A stretch of DNA of 64,000 bases from Cheiracanthium punctorium (Eukaryota; Arthropoda; Arachnida; Araneae; Cheiracanthiidae). The notes below the pieces were generated by a model, which was not told where the DNA came from, ran no database searches, and saw nothing but the letters and a program-made list of their open reading frames with translations. Of this stretch, positions 55,835 to 64,000 are shown piece after piece (the first letter of the stretch is position 1; the number at the start of each line of letters is the position of its first letter). Position numbers and translations under genes: made by a program. The stretch covers positions 292,304 to 356,303 of the forward strand of contig JAWZYV010013548.1 of assembly GCA_038373885.1 (NCBI GenBank), given 5' to 3'.

Positions 55835-56415
55835 GTTATCCAGGCTTGGCCACAATTTGCACGATTTTTTTCATATCGCCTGTTTATTTTATTTTTCTGC
55901 TTACCTGTAGTATTACGTAATCGAATTTTGAGAAAGGTGTGCGAATTTCTGATAAAATCAGTGGCGACTCGTGGGATACAGCAAGTACTGCCAGGCTGCA
56001 CTTGAAATTATCAGCACATACTTTACAATAATTTATTCTATACGTTTTCTTAAATTCAGATTAGAATTATGAAATTCCTATGGTAAATTTTAAAAAAATC
56101 TCAAAAAAAGACCCGTATTGTAGTAACGGCCGGATCTCTCATTCAGAAAAAAAAAAAAACCTTTAATCTTCCCGCAATTCAACTGCGAAAGTCGTTGGTA
56201 CAGCCCTCAGCGCTGATTAAGGAATTGGCAGCACCGTTGCCATGGTAACGACTACGTAAGATGTTTCTCCGGCTTAGGATAGCATAGGGTGTTTTAGCTA
56301 AGACTCAGCTGAAGAAAGGTTTTCTGACTTTTGCTGCACTTGTGAATTCGACGAACTGATTGGCTCGGACGAGAAGTGAGGTAGAGAATAAAGACACAGA
56401 ATATATGTTCTAGCC
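55835..56415. other. Non-coding stretch
   Basis: No gene recognised. Frames on both strands at 55709-56005 overlap the TIR element end. A GC-richer patch at 56160-56290 shows no recognisable signal. Confidence 0.45.
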
Positions 56416-56697
56416 CAGCGTTTCTCAACCTGAGGGGGGCGCGCCCCCAGGCAGAACGTTTGCAGGGGGGGCGAGAAAAACTATAGAGCAAGTAGTGATG
56501 CATGCTTTTAAAAAATCATCTTATTTATTCTCGTTTTTACTCAAAAATATATCCATTTTCGCTTAAAATGTTCATTATTAAAGATTAAAAAACTCAATGT
56601 ATGCTGAAAAATGTGAGTGGGGTGGGGGGTGGGGGGAGCGCCACTGTAAGTTAGCCTTTGTTGGGGGGGCACGACGTTAAAAGGTTGAGAACCGCTG
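56416..56697. mobile_element. hAT-type MITE, GGTTCTCAACC family, inverted copy
   Basis: Ends CAGCGTTTCTCAACCTGAGG and AAGGTTGAGAACCGCTG, perfect TSD TTCTAGCC. It is collinear with the 33668 copy when reversed, including ATGCATGCTTTTAAAAAATC and the G-rich GGGGGGGCACGACGTT end. Confidence 0.95.
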
Positions 56698-56820
56698 TTC
56701 TAGCCCATTCTAACGGAAACAACAGGTTTTTTTTTTTGTCTGGGAAAGTTGAAAGTTTTTAGCTTTATTTGTTACTGTGTCCATGTGTTATTGGAATCTA
56801 TGATTTAACCATTTTGAAAC

Positions 56821-57256
56821 ATGGAGCCCCGTTATTATCCAGTTTGCGTCTTGCTTGAAACTCCGTTTAACACATGGAAAGAAGATGATAAACGACAACC
56901 ACTAAAAGAAAATAGACCGACACCAAAATTGTCCATTCATAAGAAAAAAACAGGTTCGTCTCAGCATAGTCGTAGCTTCCATTCATCATGATATGCACTA
57001 TTCTCGTGGCTATGGGGCAGTTTTTATTTACAAAAAAATGTTTTGTTGGCCGTGTTTAATCGTTGAGATAAAAAAGAGCGTTTGGAATGGTACTGGATAG
57101 GATGGATTAACCACCATCACACGAGCATGTAAAACACATGAAAGCTCAATCGAGTATTTAAAAAATTCTTTAAAATTTAAGGAGTTGATAAGAAGTGGGA
57201 AGCTGACGCATTAAAGGAACACTCTCGACTTTATATTGCTGAATTTATCAAGAAGG
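56821..57256 (+). other. Possible coding remnants, unrecognised
   Basis: From ATG 56821 a 56-codon frame reads with protein-like composition (YYPVCVLLETPFNTW and DDKRQPLKENRPTPKL) before a stop. At about 57183-57256 a second short frame (KKWEADALKEHSRLYIAEF) ends at AAG followed by GTAAGC, a donor-like site. Both may be exons of one decayed or intron-split gene, but I cannot identify it. The adjoining DNA is AT-rich. Confidence 0.25.
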
Positions 57257-57571
57257 TAAGCCTGAATAGACGCTTCATGCAATAACCCATCAAAACACTA
57301 TTGTTTTTAAGTAAGTAAGAACTGGCATTAAGAGGACATGGCGAGCGAGAAAATTCTTTAAACATGGGGAATTTTAAAGAGCTTTTAAAATTAATGTGAT
57401 ATCTGATTTAAAACAACGCCTTTTTATGAGGACATCACTGACTGATTCGCAAGTTTAAAAGAAAGGAGGACTGATTTGACTTATAAAAAATAAGTAAGTT
57501 TTCTTTTTTTTTTTTTTTTCTTTTCTTCTCAAGTTATCATTACAAAAGAAAATTCTCAGGAAACTTCGAAT

Positions 57572-57711
57572 CAGACACGGATTAATGCAATTTTGAGGAT
57601 AGGAGCGGCTGGTTGAAATTTATGTCCATTTAATGGAAGTAAAATAGGATCTCTTACATTTTTTATGTAATTTCTTTTTTTTTATCCTGGGTGAGGGCTT
57701 AATCCACCAGC
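57572..57711. mobile_element. hAT-type MITE, GGCGGATTAATGC family
   Basis: Starts CAGACACGGATTAATGC and ends GGCTTAATCCACCAG. The interior has TAATGGAAGTAAAATAGGAT as in 23340. The flanks CTTCGAAT and TTTCGAAT match at 7 of 8. Confidence 0.8.
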
Positions 57712-57719
57712 TTTCGAAT

Positions 57720-58229
57720 TCAGTAACAAAGATTTTCCATTCCTGTCCGGAGGAAGGAGGGGTGGTCATATGTTTCCGGCTGCAATAACATTTTTGACCA
57801 CGGGCCGCCACTGGATAAAATAAAATACTCGAACCTGCTAGGACTTACACTTCATAGGAAAAAGAATGTTTGAAAAAATTAATTTAAATCATACCGCTTT
57901 TTTCCCCAGGGACATCCCTCTAACTATGCACCTCTTACAAACTGTCTGATAGTGATGCATGTATATTTTGTGAGTGCTGCTCCACTTGAAATAACTTGTT
58001 CTGGGGATGTGCATCTATGATTTCTTCCTGATGATTTGCGCTTTCATTCTCACTAGACAAATCATTTTTTGGAATTTTCATAAAATAATCACATATATTA
58101 ATCATATAACTTAATGGCCGCTTTCTTGAGGTCATAATATCTGCATTTAAATTAAATAGGAAAATCAGCCATAGATAATAGTATTCTTTCAAAATACCCC
58201 TGAAAATCCAAACGGCGAAACGAAAGAAC
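57720..58229. other. Non-coding stretch before the second LTR element
   Basis: Possibly part of an older element: CGGGCCGCCACTGG (57802-57815) is a hAT-type right end. The minus-strand frames at 57935-58467 run into the LTR and are not supported. Confidence 0.4.
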
Positions 58230-58794
58230 TGTAAAATTCCCAGATCCGCACAAAAGGGCAGAGTTGGTGTCGCCTTTCCAGACAGTTTGTTACAAAGGAA
58301 CACTCCTTCAAAGAGCTGCCGAAATTGATAGCTCTTACGTCAGAGGACCTGAAGGTGCGGTCTAGCGGAGACGTACAGGCGCCAGGTACGGACCAATTGG
58401 GGATCCTTGAATCCACCCCCGTCTTTGGAGAGATCCGAAAAGATGAGGGGGGGAAGAAACCGGACAAGAGAGCCCCGGAGGGGTTCGGGAGCGAGAGCTG
58501 AAGAGGCGAGGTTCTAGAGAGAGATCCTCCGCCGAAAATTTTTGAAGTCCGATCGAAGGACTGTAGGGCGCTGCCCTGTAAACTGTTTTTTGCAAGTCCG
58601 GTTGTGGACTGATGGGCTATTCCCTGGGAAAGGACTAGTCTTCTATTAATGTGTCCAACGAACTCTTATTTACTTGTATATAGCAGCATATTTAATCAAG
58701 ATTGTTTTAAATTGTAAATAAATAAAGTATTATCCTGTAAACGGAACTTAACTGTAATTCTCAAACGCTACCATTCCACACCCAAGACGTTACA
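58230..58794 (+). repeat. Probable 5' LTR of the second retroelement
   Basis: The start TGTAAAATTCCC and end AAGACGTTACA give TG...CA with TGTAA/TTACA short inverted ends. AATAAA lies at 58719-58725. TTGGTGGCAGAACGG follows at 58804 as a likely primer site. No second LTR is in the window to confirm the boundaries, so the start is tentative. Confidence 0.5.
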
Positions 58795-58844
58795 GCTAAG
58801 AAATTGGTGGCAGAACGGTGTGGATTATAGGACAGGAATAGAAG

Positions 58845-59235
58845 TCTGCAGTCTGAGAGAAAGAAGGACGCCCGTTCCTGAAAGAGATAGACAGCAAGTC
58901 TGAGAGAAAGAAGGACGCCCGTTCCTGAAAAAGATAGACAGCTAGTCTGAGAGAAAGAAGGACGTCCGTTCCTGAAACAGCAGCCATTGCGAAAAGAGAC
59001 AGCCAGTCTGAGAGAAAGAAAAAAGCCCGTTCCTGGGAAGTAGCAGCCCGTGCGGAAAAGACAGTCTGGGGAGAAAGGACGCCCGTTCCAGTGACTAAAG
59101 TGTTCCGGTCGTGATCCAGAAGCAAGCTCGAATACCATTTCGAGGAAGCAGACGCCGGGAAAGCTATTAGAGTTACGTTCGTGGTCCAGAAGCAAGCTGG
59201 AATACCATTTCGAGGAAGCAGACGTCGTCCAGAAA
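58845..59235 (+). repeat. Tandem repeats in the leader of the second retroelement
   Basis: Five imperfect units carrying GTCTGAGAGAAAGAAGGACG and CCCGTTCCTG, about 55-65 bp apart, span 58852-59085. Two units of about 70 bp with GTCCAGAAGCAAGCT and AATACCATTTCGAGGAAGC follow (59108-59227). They lie between primer site and gag. The overlapping minus-strand frames of 144 and 151 codons are a byproduct of this periodicity. Confidence 0.9.
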
Positions 59236-59733
59236 GGTAGGCAGTTTGCATTATATTATTTCTCTACTGTACAAACTGGCAGGATCAATTGGGTTGAAAA
59301 ATACTAAAAATTTCAATATTTTATGTTAAGAATTTCATAATATAAGGAAGGTTGAGACAAAATTTGAATTCATATAAAAAAAAATTGCAGGTGTAATAAT
59401 TAAATGGAATTTAAAAGGATATAGCTCTCAAAACGTTGTAATCTTAGAAAGAAATTTTTTAATATAAATAGAAAGATTCAGAAAAGAACAGTTATTTTTT
59501 CCGCAGAGTGAATAGTGTCATATGTAGAAGTTATTGTTTATTATATGTGATAAGTGTATTTAATGCATGATTAAGGAGTATTATATTGTAAAAGTGAGAA
59601 TTTATGTACCTTGCAGTAAGTAGTACGGGGAAAATTGTAAATTCTTGATTGTTCGTGAGTTCCTAGAGATTTTGGAGGCGTGTAGAGACTTACAGTTATA
59701 TTAGTTCTAACGTAAATTTTGTGGAAAAGAAAA

Positions 59734-60755
59734 ATGTCGGAATTAGCTCAATATAGAAAGGCCGATCTGATAACTTTGGCGGGAGAATTTGGAGTAGAGG
59801 TCGCTTCGAGTGACACGCTCATTAAAATCATAAAAAAAATTGAGGAACGTTTAGAAACAATAGAGGAAGAAAAGCTGGAAAAAGAAAGGCAGTTGGAAGA
59901 TTTTGAAATTGAAAAACTGAAAATTGCGCAGATGAGCGAGACCCTAAGTTTAAATTCTACTACTGGAGAGAGAACTCTAAAAGTTTCCTTGAAAAATTTA
60001 ATGCCCTGTTTTGACCCCTTAACTCCTGACATGTCACTTTTTCTTACATTGTTTCAGACATGCTAAAAAAGCAAATATTGAGGAAAGTGAACGGGTTACG
60101 CAATTGTTATCCCTTCTACCTATGCAAATAGCAGAAATGATAATTCGGGAGCCGGTATCTAAGTTAGAGGATTTTCAATATGTGAGAAACATGCAACTGA
60201 ATAGGTTTAAATTAAGTCCCGAGGCTTTCCGAACTAAGTTTATTTCGCATGCGAAACAAAGAGAGAGATTGTGGAAAGATTGAGTATTCGAGCTCAGGAA
60301 TTATTTAGAGGGATGGCTTTCAGGTTTGGAGATTAAAACATTCGAAGCTTTTCAAAATTTAATGATCACTGATCAGATAGAAAGACGCGCGACTCCAGAG
60401 ATGAGAGAACTCATGTTGGACTCATGGAGCAAATTTACGGATCCGAATGAATTGGCTACTAAACTGGATGAATATGAAATGGTAAGGAGATCCAGTAAAA
60501 AGCCGTTGGTAAAAGGAAATGAGGAACACAAAGCGGAGAAATTTAGACATCCGGAAAAATTTCGCCCTGATAAGAAACCGATAGAAAATAAGGTACCAAA
60601 CTGGAGAATTAAAAATAGTGAAGGGAAGCAAGGGGAGAGGGAGAAAATCTTTGAAAAAAGAAAGCCTCCCGCTTGGTTTTTTCTGTGGGAGTTTAGAGCA
60701 TTTGCGCCCAAATTGTCCGAAATTCAAACAATATCAAGCGGAAAGAGTGAATAAT
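59734..60755 (+). pseudogene. Gag-like protein relic (SCAN-like/coiled coil)
   Basis: From ATG 59734 the frame gives an N-terminal helical, Glu/Lys-rich segment (about residues 30-65, coiled-coil-like). It is broken by a frameshift near 60050. The next frame continues AKKANIEESERVTQLLSLLP, another break follows near 60270, and the third frame runs through MITDQIERRATPEMRELML. The helical middle recalls SCAN/capsid-C-terminal folds of spider LTR elements, from memory. A further one-base shift near 60675 leads to the zinc knuckle. The gene cannot give one product as read. Confidence 0.7.
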
Positions 60756-61204
60756 CTGTGTAGTGCAGAAAGATTTAGCCCATTATTTACTCCCTATCTT
60801 AGCACGGCTAGGATAAATGAAGTAGAACGGTTAGTTCTCAGAGACTCGGGGTCCAGCGTAGACTTAGCCCCCAGGGAATTTGTACGTCCTGAACAGCTTA
60901 CGGGAGAGGTTATTTGGCTCAAACAGCCCCTAGAAAACGAATTTAGATGTTTACCCGTTGCGAAGATAGAATTGGAAATTGAGAAGATCGGATTAGTAAC
61001 GACCCAAGCAGCAGTCGTGGGCCCACATATTGAAATGCAACATTATATCCTAGGAAATCAAACCCAAGAATTAATCGAGTCGAAACGTAACAAAACGGAA
61101 TTAATTAACGCCGTAGTGACGCGCAGTCACAGGAAGCTAGCGGGTAAAGAAAGTTCCCTTAAGGAAGAAAGAAATGCAGAATTTGAAGAAACACATAGCG
61201 CATA
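60660..61204 (+). pseudogene. Zinc knuckle and aspartic protease region
   Basis: FFCGSLEHLRPNCP retains CX4HX4C, but the first Cys of the CCHC set is lost. About 45 residues later LRDSGSS (Asp codon at 60843) matches the retropepsin active-site pattern with Ser in place of the usual Thr. The frame stays open to a TAA at 61203-61205. The spacer that follows, rich in Glu and Lys, is still in step after the stop (61206-61380), so that stop is a disabling mutation. Confidence 0.7.
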
Positions 61205-61389
61205 ATTGAAAGCTAGCGCAGAATTGAAAACCGAGGAAGAACTGGGCCTCGAATTACCACCAGTGGAACCCGACGGAGTGCTGGGATTAGCGAAAGTTAG
61301 CGTGGCGCAGCTCATAGAACATCAGAAATTAGATGACACTTTGAAAGGCATACGGGGGAAAGCAGGAAGGAGAATTCAGAGTTTTTCTT

Positions 61390-61880
61390 ATGGGGGGTAT
61401 CACACTAAGATCCGTCCGACCAACTTTTCCTGCAGATCAACTCTACGGCGAATTTTCTCCCGTCTTTGCCTTGACGACGACGATCTCCAACTTTTACCTT
61501 TCAGAACGAAAAAATCCGAGTCGGCCGAAATTGCGACCAATCAGAGTACTTCTTCCTGCTACGTCAAAAACAATTGCGCATGGCGACCACTTCTGTGTTC
61601 GAAGCTTGGCAGCTTGGCTCGATATCAGAATAGAATCGCAATCACGCACGTGCAAATAAAATTATGGCGGCATTCAAGTGGAGTAATGGAGCGAAATGCT
61701 GAGTCACGGTTAGTAAAATAATAACCTTCATGCCAAATCAGCGTTGCGATGACTATTTGGCGTCGGAGACAGTTTGTTTACTTTTGCAACCCTTAAAGAT
61801 AACTACGCCTTCAAGTCCGTCGGGAAAGTTGGTCCAGCTCGGAGTTGCTCGGATTTTATTTTTAGTGAGATACCAACATT
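61390..61880. mobile_element. TIR-type insertion in the integrase upstream region
   Basis: The left GGGTATCACACTAAGATCCG with GACCAACTTTTCC is mirrored by GGAAAGTTGGTCC and CGGATTTTATTTTTAGTGAG then ATACC at the right. It breaks the retroelement frame between an SFSYG-like end and the downstream YFRRVTDHHG start. TSD unresolved. The interior is CpG-rich with GACCAATCAGAG (CCAAT) and AAAATTATGGCGGC (YY1-like). The frames at 61390-61721 lie inside it. Confidence 0.65.
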
Positions 61881-61889
61881 AAAGAACGA

Positions 61890-62714
61890 ATGTATTTTCG
61901 CAGGGTGACTGATCACCATGGGAATTCCAGAAAGCAGATTGTCATACTGAAAATGTATCGGGAGGAATTATTAAAGCTGTGTCATCACGCCGTAGGGGCA
62001 CATTTAGGCGCCACCAAAACAAAAGGAAAGTTGTTACGGTATTTCTTTTGGATAAATATTATAAAGGACACCTAGGAATTTGTAAGGACGTGTGAGCCTT
62101 GCCAAATAATCGGCAAGGCGGGTGATCAAAAGCGCGCTCCTCTTCAGCTAGTGCCCATAATTAGAGAAGTTTTCACCCGATTAAACATAGATTTAGTAGG
62201 ACCACTACTAGGGATGGACGCGAGACGACTTTTTGCGAGACGAGACACACATTTTTAACATTACGATACATGGATTTTTGCGGGACGAGACAAGCTTTTA
62301 GGCTATTTTGCGAGACGCGAGACGCTTATTTTTCGTCTCGCGTCCATCCCTAACCACTACCTCCATCGGAGAGAGAAAAGAATATTTTTTATCAGTTTTA
62401 TGTGTAGCAATCAAATTTCCAGATTGCGTTCCCCTTGAAAATATTAAATCAGAATCGGTCATCGATGCTCTGTTGGTTGTTTTCAGTCATACAGGCTTTC
62501 CGAAAGAAATACAGTGTGATTGATGCACGAGTTTTGTTAGCGTACTCACCTCCACTTTCTTTGAAAGATTCGGAATCAAGGTGATTCATAGCTCTGTGCA
62601 CCACCCACAAACAAACGCTGTGGAACGATGGCACAGATCGGTGAAGAGATTATTAAGGGTTTTGTACTTAGAAAGTGGAAAAGACTGGGAGAGAAATTTG
62701 CCTTTTGCGCTACT
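61890..62714 (+). pseudogene. Integrase relic (HHCC and DDE)
   Basis: The zinc-binding part has CHHAVGAHLG followed by TCEPCQ, an HHCC arrangement, interrupted by a TAG near 62073. The core follows with NIDLVGPL (first acidic residue), a MITE insertion, then IQCD (second Asp, 62521) directly followed by TGA, and HHPQTNAVERWH with the third acidic Glu near 62622. The frame ends abruptly at NLPFALL near 62714, where CACTGTTAAAAATAATCTG begins unrelated DNA. The integrase C-terminus is missing. Confidence 0.8.
62209..62352. mobile_element. hAT-type MITE in the integrase relic
   Basis: Ends TAGGGATGGACGCGAGACG and CGTCTCGCGTCCATCCCTA are perfect 19-bp inverted repeats, with a perfect 8-bp TSD ACCACTAC (62201-62208, 62353-62360). 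GCGAGACGAGAC-type motifs recur inside. Removing it and one TSD rejoins the integrase core between GPL and the next segment. The clean TIR marks it as a young insertion. Confidence 0.97.
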
Positions 62715-62715
62715 A

Positions 62716-63126
62716 CACTGTTAAAAATAATCTGAACATTCAGGATAATTCCAGCCTTAATTTTCAGGAAAATAACCGTTTTCCCCAAGTATTGGTAATT
62801 TTCCGTTAAACAAAGAAAAATGATTGCAACTTTCGGCAATTTCTTGTGTAAACGGTAAATTTCCGTGTTTGGTTTGGTTTGTAAGTTTTGAAAGTAGTTT
62901 TTGAGAAATGGATTTTCGTTGGACATTTTAGATGAAAAAAATATTGACACCAAACGCATTCTCATGAATAATTAAACTATAATTAATTACTTTTTTAACA
63001 AATAATTCCCTTTCATAACAAAGAGCATTTCAAATCACATTCATAAAAGTATAGGACTGGCTAGAAAATAATTTCAGTTCCAGGAAAGAAACTAAAATGT
63101 TCACCCCACCCTTTGGCCAAGCCAGA
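62716..63126. other. Unassigned sequence following the integrase breakpoint
   Basis: It begins CACTGTTAAAAATAATCTG and contains several CCGTTTTCC/GGTAATTTTCCG-like motifs, suggesting another element whose far end I could not find. No gene recognised. Confidence 0.4.
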
Positions 63127-63215
63127 ATTAGTCGTGTAGTGTCTAGTGGTTAGAACAACCGCCTCCAAATCTGTTGGCTCCGGGTTCGATACTGAAGAAG
63201 CACGGCTATTTTATT
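63127..63215 (+). mobile_element. tRNA-like SINE head
   Basis: GTGTCTAGTGGTTAGAACAA (A-box region) and CTCCGGGTTCGATACTG (B box) are spaced as in a tRNA. The stems do not close well and the sequence continues into non-tRNA DNA. It is probably a SINE head, and the frame at 63146-63478 reads through it and is spurious. No TSD found. Confidence 0.55.
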
Positions 63216-63578
63216 TCGCAGTTTTGGTAAAACGGAAAGTTACAAGTCCCGAAAACGTTTGTTTGTTTGTGGTGGTTGAGGTACGCGCTGCAGCAAGACC
63301 AGCCGGCATAACCTCTAATGATTTTGGAAGACAAATCAGGATTTTCGAGGAAACAGAAAAAAACCCTAGTACATCAAAAGAGAGAGAAAAACACCCATTA
63401 TTTTCTTTTTTCCTTCTTTTCCTTTTCTTTCAACAACCTGGCACGAGTATCAAACAGATATTGATCGACGATTTGTAGAGGAGATATTCTCAAGGTACCC
63501 AAAAGAACCATTTCTGATTTTAGTAAAACATTCTTGCTCAATTCCTTTCACATATTAAAAAAAAAAACTACTAGCCCA

Positions 63579-64000
63579 GACAGCACAGCAAACTTGCAGC
63601 AAGCTTGATTTATCAAGTCAATAAGCTTGAATTAAGCTTGAAAATTTCAAGCGTGTAAGTTTAATACAAGCTTGAATCAAGTGTTCTAGTTTACACTTGC
63701 CCAGCTTGCATTAAGTTTTCCATTTCAAGCTTGAATCAAGCTTGACATTTCAAGCTTAATTTCAAGTTTAAAAAATGTTCCTAAATACACGGAGCGCCGG
63801 TCGGCGAACTCGCCCCACATATTTTACTTTGCCACGCATTTTCCCCCTCTACGCTGAAATTTCAATTTAATTTTATCTGTTGCCATCGAGTGTTTGTGGC
63901 TGGAATAGAACCCGGGACCTTTCGGTTGGGAGTTGAGCTCGCTATCCGTTCAGCTACTAAGCTTCACGCAGATATGACTAAAGTTTGAAGTGACTTATCA
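63579..64000. mobile_element. Second copy of the AAGCTTGA TIR element, cut by window end
   Basis: Begins CCCAGACAGCACAGCAAACT and follows 54457-54880 through the AAGCTTGA array, the AATACACGG block and the tRNA-like module to the last base. Compared with the first copy it lacks a short GCATCAAACTT stretch but has an extra AGCTTGAAAATTTC. The right end lies outside the window. Confidence 0.9.

Larger units (their letters stand above)
58230..62715 (+). mobile_element. LTR retrotransposon relic with gag, protease and integrase
   Basis: The order is a probable 5' LTR (58230-58794), a repeat-bearing leader, a gag-like region, zinc knuckle, protease and spacer, then integrase, cut off at 62715. 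Multiple frameshifts and stops plus two transposon insertions (about 61390 and 62209) show it is dead. There is no RT or RNase H between protease and integrase, and no room for one once the insertions are subtracted. This order is found in Gmr1-like Ty3 relatives, where RT follows integrase. If so, RT was in the lost 3' part. Confidence 0.72.

Noticed and set aside
58761..59251. Two overlapping 144- and 151-codon minus-strand frames
   Set aside because: They are produced by tandem leader repeats of an LTR element on the other strand. The repeats are multiples that keep both frames open, and no domain is visible.
63146..63478. 110-codon plus-strand frame
   Set aside because: It starts in a tRNA-like SINE head and ends in a poly-pyrimidine tract; no domain.
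1..64000. CRISPR array, phage or bacterial operon
   Set aside because: No regularly spaced repeats with unique spacers were seen. All tandem arrays are microsatellites or element-internal repeats, and gene structure is eukaryotic.

Overview
This window looks like AT-rich, repeat-dense nuclear DNA from an arthropod, most likely an arachnid such as a spider. The basis is the lack of operons or prokaryotic gene packing, the long homopolymers and microsatellites, tRNA-derived SINEs with clean target-site duplications (TSDs), and a gag-protease-integrase lineage I recall from spider genomes. The species call is inference. Only one small gene, at 49793-50074, looks like an intact ordinary host gene. 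Nearly everything else I can support is a transposable element or its decay product.

Layout. 0-11 kb is non-coding. A 1.1 kb direct duplication (1-1127 and 3239-4370) carries an antisense SINE relic, and an older related copy lies near 10 kb. 11-20 kb holds mariner-type MITEs, a 57-nt perfect hairpin, a SINE and a piggyBac-type MITE built around a palindrome. 21-23 kb holds a decayed minus-strand pseudogene of a repetitive family, interrupted by a hAT-type MITE. 23-35 kb is a mosaic of hAT-type and mariner-type elements and SINEs, many nested, then a CpG-rich tract near 34.1-34.5 kb. 35.4-39.4 kb holds an element with GAGCCC-rich ends, a 2.8 kb terminal-inverted-repeat (TIR) element with a broken THAP-domain gene, and a Tigger/pogo-like transposase relic. 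39.7-42.7 kb has two more piggyBac-type MITEs and four further MITEs. 43.0-47.2 kb is a Ty3/gypsy-like element with an open 846-codon frame, inserted inside a hAT-type MITE and then 3'-deleted. 48-51 kb has two SINEs, the small secreted-protein gene and further MITEs. 52.7-58 kb has more MITEs, a candidate orphan exon and a large TIR element with a tRNA-like module. 58.2-62.7 kb is a second, broken LTR element whose integrase follows the protease with no reverse transcriptase between. The window ends inside a second copy of the large TIR element.

The strongest evidence here is structural. Fifteen hAT-type insertions have 8-bp TSDs at 6/8 or better, eleven of them perfect. Three piggyBac-type elements sit at TTAA, and five mariner-type elements lie at TA (one with a decayed right TA). 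Several nestings give relative ages. No CRISPR array, rRNA, genuine tRNA gene or prokaryotic system was seen.
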